Part shown: positions 1 through 12,300 of the stretch, piece by piece
Layout: each line of letters opens with the position of its first letter
Numbering within the stretch: position 1 is the first letter of the stretch
From: Mactromeris polynyma
Taxonomy: Eukaryota > Mollusca > Bivalvia > Venerida > Mactridae
NCBI GenBank assembly: GCA_032209605.1
Contig: JASFXZ010000001.1
Coordinates: forward strand, 35,716,619 to 35,780,618
DNA: 64,000 nucleotides
Direction of reading: 5' to 3'
Notes under the pieces: model-generated
What the model was told of the DNA's origin: nothing
What the model saw: only the letters and a program-made list of their open reading frames with translations
Database searches by the model: none
Made by a program: the position numbers and the translations under genes

Positions 1-121
1 ACCTCTTATGTTAACTGCAGTAAACACTGTAGCAGCTCTGACATTCTCAATTTGCATACTTGGAATATATTTTAAAGTGGGATTCTAGAAATATGTTTTG
101 TTATATAAATGATTATTTCAG

Positions 122-361
122 GTCGATAATATCAATCAGGATTTTGTCGGTAGTAGCCAAGTGGCCTCATTTTCGTCAGTGGGTTCTGATGTTGCCATGG
201 TAACCTTCATGGTTTCTGATGACGATGAGCCGGAAGTAGAAGAAACCTATTTATTCACACTCACTGTTATTGGTACTGAAACTACTGTGAATATTCCTAA
301 CATGGCTACTGTGATTATTCAAGCTAATGATGATGCTTATGGAGTGTTCAGTATAACAGAT
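122..361 (+). CDS. ADGRV1: ADGRV1 local exon 1: C-terminal half of a Calx-beta repeat
   Basis: The exon follows a TTTCAG acceptor and ends GAT|GTAAGT, phase 0 on both sides. It carries the QDF strand, the acidic DDDEPEVEE motif and the closing VIIQANDDAYGVF strand, which also opens the next repeat. The first half of this domain lies upstream of the window. Confidence 0.9.
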
Positions 362-3300
362 GTAAGTTACTCACAGTCATATACTGTTAGCTGTAAATGT
401 CTCGGTGTTGCTGAAGATTAATTTTAAGCCTTTGTTCAATAATTCTTACTAACCAGGTCCCAGGGTTATAAGACAAGGTTTGGAGACCAGTCTCAGAATG
501 CAGGCTTACCATTGGTCAATTTTAAGTCTGCTTTCTGAACCAACCAATCAGAAGCTTGAGTTGTTATAATTATTACCAAACTTCAATCTATATAGTGTAA
601 ATGTTATTCATTTATTTTCATAAAATCTGGTCCTTTTCACTCTGGGAAAAGAGTATGAAGGAAGGAACTCAAAATGCACATGTTTACAGTTCCCAGTCTG
701 TTACCAAACTGTATTGGAAAAACTTTCATCAATCATATAATATTCTTGGTCTATAAGTTCCAACTAAGTTATCGTATTACAAAATATTGGGTTGAAATGT
801 CTTCATCCGCTGTCAAGCCATGTATTGACGAGCAAAACTTGGGTGTGTAAATATGAATTCATTTATCGTTAGAGCTCGCCAGTAACAGCTGTGGAAGATC
901 CAGTGTCTACCAATATCGTGTCCATAAGGATTGGACGAGAACTTGGTACATATGGGCAAGTGATGGTGTCTTACAAGGTGAGTCCCAATGTTGTTGTCCG
1001 GCTGTCATTGCCAAGTGGTTGCTGTTGCTTACTTGGTGTCACTCCACTGAGGGTTTGAGCCTTATCAGCTCATGTTGTGTATAGGAGATTTGCCCCTTGA
1101 TTCATTTAATTGAAGCTTTATGTTATCATGTATCAATCTATCACACTACTTGCTAATCGACCCTCTTCTCAGACCACTCCATTTTCTAGATTATTGTATC
1201 TAGGGGATGTTTCAGGGAGGGATGAATTAAAATAATGTACGTATTGCCGCCTGTCTGAAATATATCCCTTGAACAACATATACAGTATGACTCACAATTA
1301 TTGAAATCTAAGCCAGATAACAATCAGTACATGCTGGCATGGTTTTTAGATTCTCATCTCTGTTGACTGCTGTTAAAACATACACTGAACTATGGCTTTC
1401 ATCTGTAAATATAATACTAGTAATATGCAATAATTTAGATAATAATAATCCTTGAGTTACAAGAGGACAATCATAGTAAAACCATCTCCCATGACTCTAT
1501 CCAAACTGGTTGTCAGACTAAGACAATGTGTCTGTGTTCTATGGACAAGCTAAGGCAGTAAAGTAATGTCTCTGTGACCTATGGACATATTTCTAGTTTT
1601 AAATAGGTTGAATATTATTTGCATTTCCATTGCTTTGATTCTGGAATGTGTTGTTTGCATTTATAGATTGTGAGTACTGATCCGAATGCTGTGATTGGAC
1701 AAGATATATCGATTGGACAAGATATATTGAATGGACAAGATATATCGAGTTCAGGCTCGGTCACATTTAATGATCAAGAAATGAGTAATACAGTACAGTT
1801 ACAGATACGTTCTGACACTGTGAGTAGTTGAGTGTATATTCATTGAAAATTCTGACTGAAAATGTTTGTATTTTATTCTTTGCTATGAAAATTACCGAAT
1901 TTTAAGTGTTCCCAACCAAATATTAATGTATTATAGTGTTACAGTAATCAAGTCAGTCAGTTTGTAGATACTTTATGTTGCTATGCATTATCTCCATGGT
2001 GATTTGTGTATTGTAAAATAATTACCATTCTTGTACTTATGATATTTATCACTCTTTTTTTGTTGTTCCTTTCAGGTTCCAGAGAATGACGAGGAATTCC
2101 AATTACAGCTTGTTGGTGCCACACAGGGTGCTCGAGTTATCAATAATAACTTTACAATCATTATACTGGCCAATGATGCCCCAATAAGGTTTCAACAGGT
2201 GTGTTGTATAACTTAATCCTTGCATACTAGACCAGAATGTCCCACTTTTGTACTGTTGCTGGAAAGAGCTTAGCAGAGTGTCGTGCCCGCAAAAACACAC
2301 TGAAGTCTAATAGTTCTATCAATACCTAATCCATTAATTTCTTATCCCAATACTTTACTTATTAAAGTGTTTGCCATGTAACTGAGTGTTACCATATATT
2401 TGACTTGAAATTTAAATTTATTTGTAAAGAAACATTGCAAATTGATGAATATTTTCTTTCATGCTGTTATGAATGTGCAGTGGTTCCAACTGGCTACATG
2501 TCACCATGTCACTTCTTTGTTCATGTGTGGTTCAAGAGTTGCAAAGTTGTGGGCCCTTGTTCCCTCTGACAGTATTACAGGGGTATTATTCACTTTTAGT
2601 GATACTCAAGTTTAATTTGTTTTGAATTTGTGTGGTTTGAATATATTTCAGAGAGAGTTTCGTTTTGATGAGGGACCTGTGACTAAGATTGTGACATTGA
2701 CTGTACAGCGGGGCATTGATCTTGATGGGATAACTCCAATCGGATCTGTGAGAGACATAGCTACCGTAGCTTACGTGTTACTTCCTTTTACTGCTAGTAC
2801 TGGTCAAGATTTCCGTGGTAACAATGGACAGAGTAGTGGACAAGTTGTGTTCCCGGCTTTTAGTAGTTATGCAACGATAGCCATTGAGATTATTGAAGAT
2901 TCCGACCCAGAAGAGGAGGAATACTTTCAGGTTTGGTTCCCGGCTTAGTTACATAAACAGGCGGACAAATAAGGTTTTTTATTTCCTAGTCCTTGAACAA
3001 CTAAGATAACGATGCACTGAATCAATGACCCTGATTTCTCATGCAGCGGTTGATAATTTAAGAATTTCAGTTGCAAAAACAATATTTTCTTGAGTCATCG
3101 TTTCTGGAGTCGCTTTTTCATGCTGATATTATTCATACGCTAAATCTCAATATAAAACAATTTGAGTCTTTAATGTCAGTTGATATATCGTCGTATAATT
3201 TATGAATATGTCAAACTCTGATATATCATTCTAATGTCTTTTTCAAGAATAAAAATTTAAAATCATGTAATACATTACTTATCATGAAATTTCAAGTCAT

Positions 3301-6300
3301 TGCTGTAACTGGTTATAAAATATTTCGCAACATTTCAGGTTGTACTTTCGTCCCCTTCTACTGGTGTAATCTTGTCAGAACCCAGTAGTGTTGATGTCAT
3401 TATAAATGCTAACGACAATCCAGCAGGTGTCTTGAGTTTAAGATCTCCTGATTTCATATCACTCCCTGTGGAACAAATCAATGAAGATGCAGACTCTGAC
3501 GTTATATTCACCATAATTCGCACAGCGGGATCCTTTGGTACGGTCAGTGTGGATTGGGAAATAGTCCGTAACGACAGTGGGACTGGGTCGGTCAATCTAG
3601 ATATTTCACCTATTACAGGAACGGTTTCATTTGCTCCCAACGTACGTGAAAGACCAATAATTATCGATATAAATCAGGAAAGTTTGCCCGAGCCTGCAGA
3701 AAGATTTAAGTTACGTCTACTGCCATCTACAGTCACTGGTGGAGCTGAAGTTGAAGGAATCACTGAGGGTCTCATTATTATAGAAGATAGCGATAATTTT
3801 TACGGAACAGTTGAATTTTCACCAGATGATCTACAAACTCTGGTCATTGTAAGTAAAACTAAACAGATAGAAAAAGAAGGTGTTGAAAGCTGGTAGTTGG
3901 TGTTTCTTATCTAGTTTAGTCTAGTTTATTATATTAGTCGAGAAGTAGAGCACTGAACTCCTGATCTGAAAGTTGTGAGTTCAAATCCTGCCTTGAGCAA
4001 GGTTGAACTGTGAAATTCCCCATCCCTGCATTTGGCTAGTACTAGTTCCATACAAATATATATTGAAACTCAACCAAAGTTAGCCAGAAGTTTCCAGTTG
4101 TGACAGGGATAATAATTATACAAACAATATCCTTCTTCCCCTTAGCTGTAGTTGACAAATTTCAAAGTAAATTTGTAACAGATAATCAATTCAGGTTGTC
4201 ATGGCAATTTGTTATGTCTGTGTTTCGTTTTCCAGGATGCTGATCCCAGAATGTTGAAACTACTTATCTCAAGGTCAGGAGGCAATAATGGTGACCTTCA
4301 TCTTAATTTGACAGTGGCATATGAACCATCAGATGGAGGGACTGCAGGTATGAAATAATTCGGCCATTATTGTCCAAATATTGACTTCAGGGTGTGTCCA
4401 TTGGCCGTGTTTCCAAAGACAACGCAGTATTGTTGGGGTATATACATGTAGTCAATTTCAGAGTTAGCTTCTGTGTGACCTATTATGTTTAGGTACAAAA
4501 TGTAATTATTTCATAAGCGTTGGTCATAAGCATTAACTTTTGTTGTAAGGATGTGATGACAATTGTATTTGTATTGACTGAACTCGTGTCACTTTTTGTA
4601 TTGATGGTTGAAGAGTGTATTTTTTGTGACAGATGTATTGGAGGACACTGTGGTCTCCACAGTAATGAGTGCTGGAAAAACAGAAATGGTGGAGCATATC
4701 CACTTGTTGTCGTCTGCTTTCATTCAAGAGGGAGGGGTTTTCACTGCGGAACTACAAGGGGTTACTTTAGTTGCAGGTAAGTTCCCATTATGCTTAGCTT
4801 GCCCTAGTAGTCTATAGGTCACACTAAAAATGCTATGTTTCATAGTCAAACGTCTTCTCTGATTGTTTAAAAGTGCGAATTCCTTCTCTAACTTCCAAAT
4901 GTTTTTAAAATAAGGAACTAGTATAAGATTTTCATCATTTTTAGGGGTTTGGCACAAAACCATTGTGATTGCTTCTTTACCAAAAATTGAGTTACCACAG
5001 TTTTTCATAAAGCCCACAATGTATAAATGTATCCTGTATCCTTTGTTGAAACTGATGCATTCTCGTGTGGGCAGTGGGGTTAGCTTGTTCAATTTAGGTG
5101 TTTTCATCATATATTTCCAAAATCCTGAAAACTGTTTGCACCAAAATACAGGAATGATGTTTATAGAAAGATGCAGTTGATGTATATTATGATGAAAAAA
5201 TACGGTAGTAAAATGTATAATTTCTATGTTTTTAATGCCGACTCTTTCTTTTTTTTTTATATTTTTATCTTTAACCAGACTCTTCCTTGCTAACATTTTT
5301 CTTGTTATCAATGTGACTGCTTCGTGGAAAGACTTTGTATTTTATATACTATTTACATATTACAGATCCATTGATTGGTGCATTCAACAGTCCTCTGCTT
5401 GGTTCAAACACTCTAACATCTATCACAGTCACTCCAGATGAAGCTAATGGAGAGATTGGACTTCATTCTGTGGAGGTTCTGATGGTAAGAGGTCAAGATT
5501 GGTGTTGAAACAGTAAAAATCTGTGATATCTTTCCAGAATTCTGTGCATAACTATTTTTGGTGACTGTCTAATTGTCATTATTGTTTGGTGAATCCATTA
5601 CAAAATATGAGTAGAATTTGTGAGAGTGTTAGATCTAATTGCCGACAAAATGCCATGTTTTTCAGAATGACTGACTTTAATATTCTTCAGAATGACTGAC
5701 TTTTAATATTCTTTAAAATGACTAAGACATACTTGTAATAATTTTGTGATCAATAAAATGTAAACAATCTAAAAAAATACTTCAGGTTGATGAACCGGCT
5801 CAGATACAGATCAAAGTGACTCGTGAGGGAAAGAGTGGAGATGCTTCAATTAAGTGGTCCCTGCAGGGCACTGGCCCCTATTCTGCTAATATTACATCTG
5901 GAGATGTTGCTGAAATGTCAGGTTCCATTGTCATGGAATCAGGTTTGTAAATACAAGTTGTATTTTTAAGTTCCAAAATGTTGGCTTCAGATTCCGTTCA
6001 GATAACAAATCATGAAAGTTCTGTACTGAAATAAATAACTGCTTTGTATTGATTTACCCACAATCTGAAAGAAGAAAGTATGTTTACCTGTTTATTTTCT
6101 ATTCAAATGACATATTATGAACTTTTCTCTGAAAACATTCTTGTTTGTTTAAAACATCATAATAAATTTCATGTTTCTGTTCGCCTGCTTTAACAATTAT
6201 TTTGTGTCATATTGTACAGAGTTATAAATCTACCATTTTGATCTGAACGTTACTATAATGTAATCCCTATTTTCATTTAAAATAAAAACACTTGTCAATT

Positions 6301-9300
6301 GCCTTTCTAAGTGACAATAACTATTACCACGTTTATTGAGTGCAGACAATTCAGCTGGTCAAGTATTCTGTTCGTAAGTTATCCTAATGATTCTCACAGC
6401 CTGCTGTTTTGCCCTACCTATGAATGGTTTGCCTCTGTGGCACAATAATAAATCTTAACATAATGGTTTTTTTCAAGTCAAATATGACCTGAGGAAATAA
6501 TATAGTGACTATTCTCAGGTGATAATCTGTTGATATTTAAGTTATTTGTACATGTATTCATTTATTGATCCATACAGGAATGTCAGAGACTTTTATACTG
6601 ATCACGATCCTTCAAGATGATATTCCGGAAATTGACGAGGAAATGACCTTGACCTTGATTGGAATTGAGCCCTCGACTTCTCAAAGATTACGTCAAGGCG
6701 CAACCAAGCGGAAGATAATCATTAATCAAAACGACAATCCTGGTGGCATCTTTCAGTTTGCTGCAGGCAATCAGCTTTCATTTGTGCTTACTGTAAGTTG
6801 TAGAACAGTTTAAAGTTACATAGTCTTATTTTTGTACTAAAATATGCTTATTTGTAAATAAGAGAAAATTGGTGGTTATTGCCTTCATTCTGATGTACAT
6901 TACAACACTGCATTGTCACTTTGCTTACATGTTTCGCAAAACCACGAGTACAAGTGTCTGATACCTATATTTTCTATCCTGACCAACATGCCAAACTAGT
7001 GCTAGCATAGGAAATACCTATATTGTACTCGTGGTTTGCAGTTTCAGGAATCTTTTAAGAAAAGTTATAATGCAATGTTTTAAAGAATGTCTGTATGTCT
7101 TAACATTCCATTTTCTAAAAGTCCATATTTTGATAGAAAATAAGACTATCTACATGTGCCTTTAAATACAATCAGAAGTACAGTTGCTATTGAAACCTCC
7201 TGTAAATATATGGGCTGACACCAATAAATTAAGTACATACTGCTATGTAAATCTGTAAACTATGTAATTTTCTAATGAAGAAGGAGTGGATAGGGGATTT
7301 TATCGAGGATATGGGTGAGAATTGTCCTCTTTCCTGTGGATTTCCTCTTCTTCGGACAAAATCGAGAAACTTATTTGTCAGACCTTTTCAGATATGTGAT
7401 ACAATGTAGCTTCTCACAATAGACAGGCTGACTATTTCAGGAAGGTGCATCACCAGCAGAATTCACTGTGGTTAGAGAGGGCGGGGATTTACTGGAACAA
7501 TCTATACAATATATTATCACTGATGGAGAGGTGGATTTCTATGGGGCTACAAATGTTTTAACATTCCCTCCAAGTGAGCGTTCTAGAAGTTTTTCAGTGG
7601 CTGCGATACAGGATGGCATTCCTGAGGTATGTGTAGTAGAATTTCAAATTTTATTCCATTTTTCTTAAACTTGGTCAGTCTTAATTAAGACTATGCTGCC
7701 CATTGCAAGATCATGACAGTATTCATGGCCACTAGATTTTGTGGTCCCAGAGTAGTAATTATACTGTCCATCTGTCTGTTCATCTGCCTGTGCTAAACAC
7801 ACTCCATTTATCAACTCAACTTTAAAAAAATGCATGGTATTCTTGTGAACTTTACACCAATTTCAAACATGTTAAGACGGAGTGTCATATACAAGAGTAT
7901 GTATGCCAATGGGACAGGACCTGGGACAGGAACATTTATAGTTTTATACTACTAGTGATATGTCTTGTTTCGTAGTGCAAAACTGGAGACTAATTCATGT
8001 ATCTCAATAAATTCAAATATCCCAATGGCATATTATTATAATAAGGAATGAATTTTTTTCAGATGGAGGAAAATTTTATGCTGCGAATCAAAAGTTACGG
8101 CGAAAGTGTTGCGACAATTGGTGCTAGATCAAGTATCGAACTTCGTGTTGCCAAAAATGACGCTCCACATGGTGTTCTGGAATTAGCAGATAAATTTGTT
8201 TATTTAAGTAAGTTGTTGTATTGTTTACACAACGGTTGAATGAAAAGTTCTGCTGTCTTTGGTTTGTTCAGTTTTAACTTTTGTATCATGAAAAAAAAGT
8301 TCTCATAACTTTAGACTTATCACTCTTGATGATTTCTTCCTCGATAATATACCAGTACTTGCACTAAAGTCAGGGATTGTGAAGTTTTGACCAAACCCTG
8401 ATCAGCAACATGCTTGACATCACCACCTTTAGATCAGGAGTCAGACACTTGACCACTACGTCTCCTATTTGCTTGTTTGGGTTTTAGGAGTTCATTAATC
8501 AAGTCATTAACAATCTGTAACAGTTTGTAACAGACTTACCTTAAGCTTTGTGCTATTTAAGTAATAAAGTATTGAGCAGACACAATACAGTCGTTATGTC
8601 GCTGTAGTATTTTGTTCTGGCTGAAAACTTCTATCTAAACGTTTCAGTTTGGACTTAGTTGTTAGACAGATATTTTCAGCCAGAACAAATACTATAATAT
8701 TGGTTCATTTGATACCAATGTCAATAGTACATGGTTTGAACATACAAATTACAACTTAAAAGTTTGCATCTGCTTATTTTGTTGTTGTTTTGAAGATGAA
8801 AGCAAAGGAGAAGTGACAGAAGTGGCCACAATTACAGTGGTGAGAAGTATGGGACTATTTGGTGCTGTCCAGGCCTCATGGTCTATCTCGCCATCTGATG
8901 AAATAGATCTACGACCGTCATCTGGCTTTGTTAGTTTTACATCAGAACAAGATGTTGCACATATATCTCTGGAGTCAGTTCGAGATGAGGTGAGAATTAG
9001 TTGATGTTTCCACACGCCCCCTCCATTCTCTCAAAACCTCGAATTGCGATTTTCACATGTCTGATATTTCTTCTCAGAATTACGTACGAAAAACTACTGT
9101 ACTTTGATAGAGGCCCTAGTAGGTCTTAATCTAGTTTTATTGTCGATTCTTCTGATTATCGTAAAATATATGCGTTTGAGACTGATTTCATTTGAGATCT
9201 TTTGTAAAATTGAGGTCTGGTATCTGATAGGCATTACAACTGTGTTGACCTGCCTGTCCATTGGTACATCCCTTAAATTAGTTGTTGTTAAATGGTTTTC

Positions 9301-12300
9301 TTTACATTCTTGGTTCTGACATTCTTCACTGAACCTGGTCCAGTTTTCAGACTTGCTGGAACCAAAAATGTATGAACGTATTGTATTATTCAGACCAGAA
9401 CTAGTATTGCCTGATATTTTCACTTCTAGTTTTCTAACAACTTTCTGATACACGGTCATTTAGAGTTATTTATTTAAGTCAATTACAGTTATATATTTAA
9501 GTCAATTACAGTTATATATTTATGTCAATTACAGTTATATATTTATGTCAATTACAGTTATATATTTATGTCAATTACAGTTATATATTTATGTCAATTA
9601 CAGTTATATATTTATGTCAATTACAGTTATATATTTATGTCAATTACAGTTATATATTTATGTCAATTACAGTTATATATTTATGTCAATTACAGTTATA
9701 TATTTATGTCAATTACAGTTATATATTTATGTCAATTACAGTTATATATTTATGTCAATTACAGTTATATATTTATGTCAATTACAGTTATATATTTATG
9801 TCAATTACAGTTATATATTTATGTCAATTACAGTTATATATTTATGTCAATTACAGTTATATATTTATGTCAATTACAGTTATATATTTATGTCAATTAC
9901 CATTATTTCATTGCATAGTTTACAGTTATTTATGTCAATTCCAGTTTATTTATTTATACAATTTACCATCATTTATTTATGTCACTTACAGTTATCTATT
10001 TATGTCAATTCCTGTTATTGATTTGTCATTTAGAGTGATTTCTTAATGTCATTTACAGTGATTTATTTATGTCATTTACAGTTGACAGAACCTGCTGAAG
10101 GATTTGTTTTGAGTTTAAGTACCCCTGTTGGTGGAGCAGAAATAGGAGCAGTGTCAACATGTACCATCATGATATATGAAAATGATTATCCTGTATTATT
10201 CACATGTAAGGAAATGTTCATACTGAACAATTTTGAAAACTCTCAGGTTACGCCTTTTAGAATATTTCCAAAAGCGGTGAACAGGTGTGTTTGAAAATTG
10301 TTGTGTACAAAGTAAAATATCACATAAATACTTAGTATTCATAGTATCAGCTCACAGCATTAGACCTGATACTTTCATATTCATCATTTGGCAATATAAT
10401 TCACCATTAAGTAATTGCAGAAGTTTTTGACTTTAAATTCTCAGTGATGGTTGAAATGCAGTAAGTATGGATTTAAACAAAAACTGCATCAAAAGATATT
10501 CGATTAACATATTTCTGACTGCATGCATTTGATTTATACATGTATAGACCAAATTTTTAAACTTTTGTTATAGCATTAGCATATGAAGTAGAGGAACCTT
10601 CTGAGACAGCTGTCCAAATCCGCCGTGAGGGTGCAACAGATCATGTTGTAACTTTAATGTATCAAACGGTATCAGGGACTGCAAATAGTGCAGCTGGCGA
10701 CTTTAACCGTATACCTTCGGCTCAGCTGACTTTCAATGTAGGAGAAGTGGTGAAAACTATATACGTTCATACATTAGATGACTCTATACCAGAAGGCAGG
10801 GAAACTTATTATCTACAAGTGTATGACATTATTGGTAAGTAAAATATCAGGAAGAGATCCACCAAGTTAATGACAGCTAGGGGTCCTTGGACCCTCGTGT
10901 TTGACAAATTGGGGGTCCTTAGTAAATTTATAGGGTCCCAGATATGCAGTTTATACTTGACAAAAGTTAATTTTAGGGGTCCCAGGGATTGAAATGGGAG
11001 TTCCTAGAAAAAAAGGGAGTCATGGACTCGTGGTTTCTGAACAGATCAACCAAGTTTATGACATTATTGATAAATGAACATGTCTACCAAGTGAACCTCT
11101 ACTCCAAAGTTAACATCTCCAAAAATACAACTATAAGCCATACTTTCATTGAAGTATATAATTACACTTTACATTTACAATTTCAGTCTTTAAAATAAGC
11201 ACTTGTCTGATGGCCTGTTGGATTAGTGGTGAAAACATTTCAATTTGACGAATATATACATAACTATTATAGAAGTTATCTTCAAAAAGTTTGAGTCATT
11301 GGAAGTTGAATGTTGATTTTAATGAATGTTTCCCAAGTTATATGGAACTGTTATGTTATAGTTATATATCCTTCTGTTTTACAGGTGATGTTGTATTTCA
11401 TGGTCCTAACCAAGTGAATATAACCATACTGGACAATGACGAAGCATATGGTGTATTTCGTTTTCTTGCTCCATTTACACAGAATGTTGAGGAAGGCAGT
11501 ACAGTTCAGTATGCGTAAGTAATTAAATATTTTATAGTTTGTGGTACATTTATTGTACATTTGCCTTAATGGTGTTGTGGAGAAATTATTGACCTCTTAT
11601 CCCTATTGTTGGAAGCCTTGTCTCCAGTGCAATCTCCCCCCCCCCCTGCAGGAAGGAGAAGAGGATTCTCAGTTGAATTTGATTGATTCTGGGCTTTCAA
11701 GCTTTCAAGCTCCTCACGATCCATGTGTGCCATTGCCTTGTTGTTTTGTAAACTGCTTATAAACTTTGGATTAAACACAAACTTTGATATTCTTTATTTA
11801 CTTTATCATTATGATGAACATAATCAGTCTACATGTGTTGAAATATTTAGGCACCAAAGTTTGCTGGGTAGGGAATGCCCGAAGTTGAAACAAACTGTTT
11901 TTTAAGGATGGCAAGAGATAAAGAGATAAAATGATCTTCCGCCCTGGTAATGTTCTTTGATATTTGTTGCTTACGTAATGTATTAACTTTTTTCAAGGAT
12001 TACAAGAAATGGTGGTAACTTTGGTGGTGTATTTGTTGATTATGAGTTGTATGACACACGGACCAACATAAAAGCTGTAAATGGTGGTGATTTTGAGTAT
12101 ATTGAAGGTTTGAATGTAGAGTTCCAAGTTGGGGAGACCACAAAGTATATTTTCCTCTCCCCAAGAATGGACAATAATCCTGAGAATGAGAAGACGTATA
12201 CAATCAAGCTAACCTCTGTCACAGGTTTGTTTTATTTAATATGTTTTATTCAATGAAGCATAATGTGTTGTCAACATTTTGTTGTTACAGTTATATAAAC

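Larger units (their letters stand above)
362..3338 (+). other. ADGRV1 introns 1-5
   Basis: Introns at 362-872, 978-1666, 1820-2075, 2199-2651 and 2931-3338. The only structure seen is a segment at about 459-553 with 'CCATTGGTCAA' and 'CAACCAATCAGAAGC', related to the segment at 14158-14330. Confidence 0.6.
3849..8062 (+). other. ADGRV1 introns 6-12
   Basis: Intron 6 holds a tRNA-like SINE copy (about 3935-4140). Intron 11 holds a foldback element (6936-7039). Introns 7-10 and 12 show nothing beyond AT-rich sequence; ORFs on the minus strand near 4724-5311 overlap exons 8-9 and look spurious. Confidence 0.55.

Noticed and set aside
4724..5311. 195-aa minus-strand ORF
   Set aside because: It overlaps plus-strand exon 8, has low-complexity Lys/Ile/Asn composition and no recognisable domain.
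9522..10046. Overlapping ORFs of 116-174 aa with a repeated 'YLCQLQLYIYVNYSY' pattern
   Set aside because: They are the 23-bp repeat (not a multiple of three) read through in all three frames; no start context, domain or splice fit.
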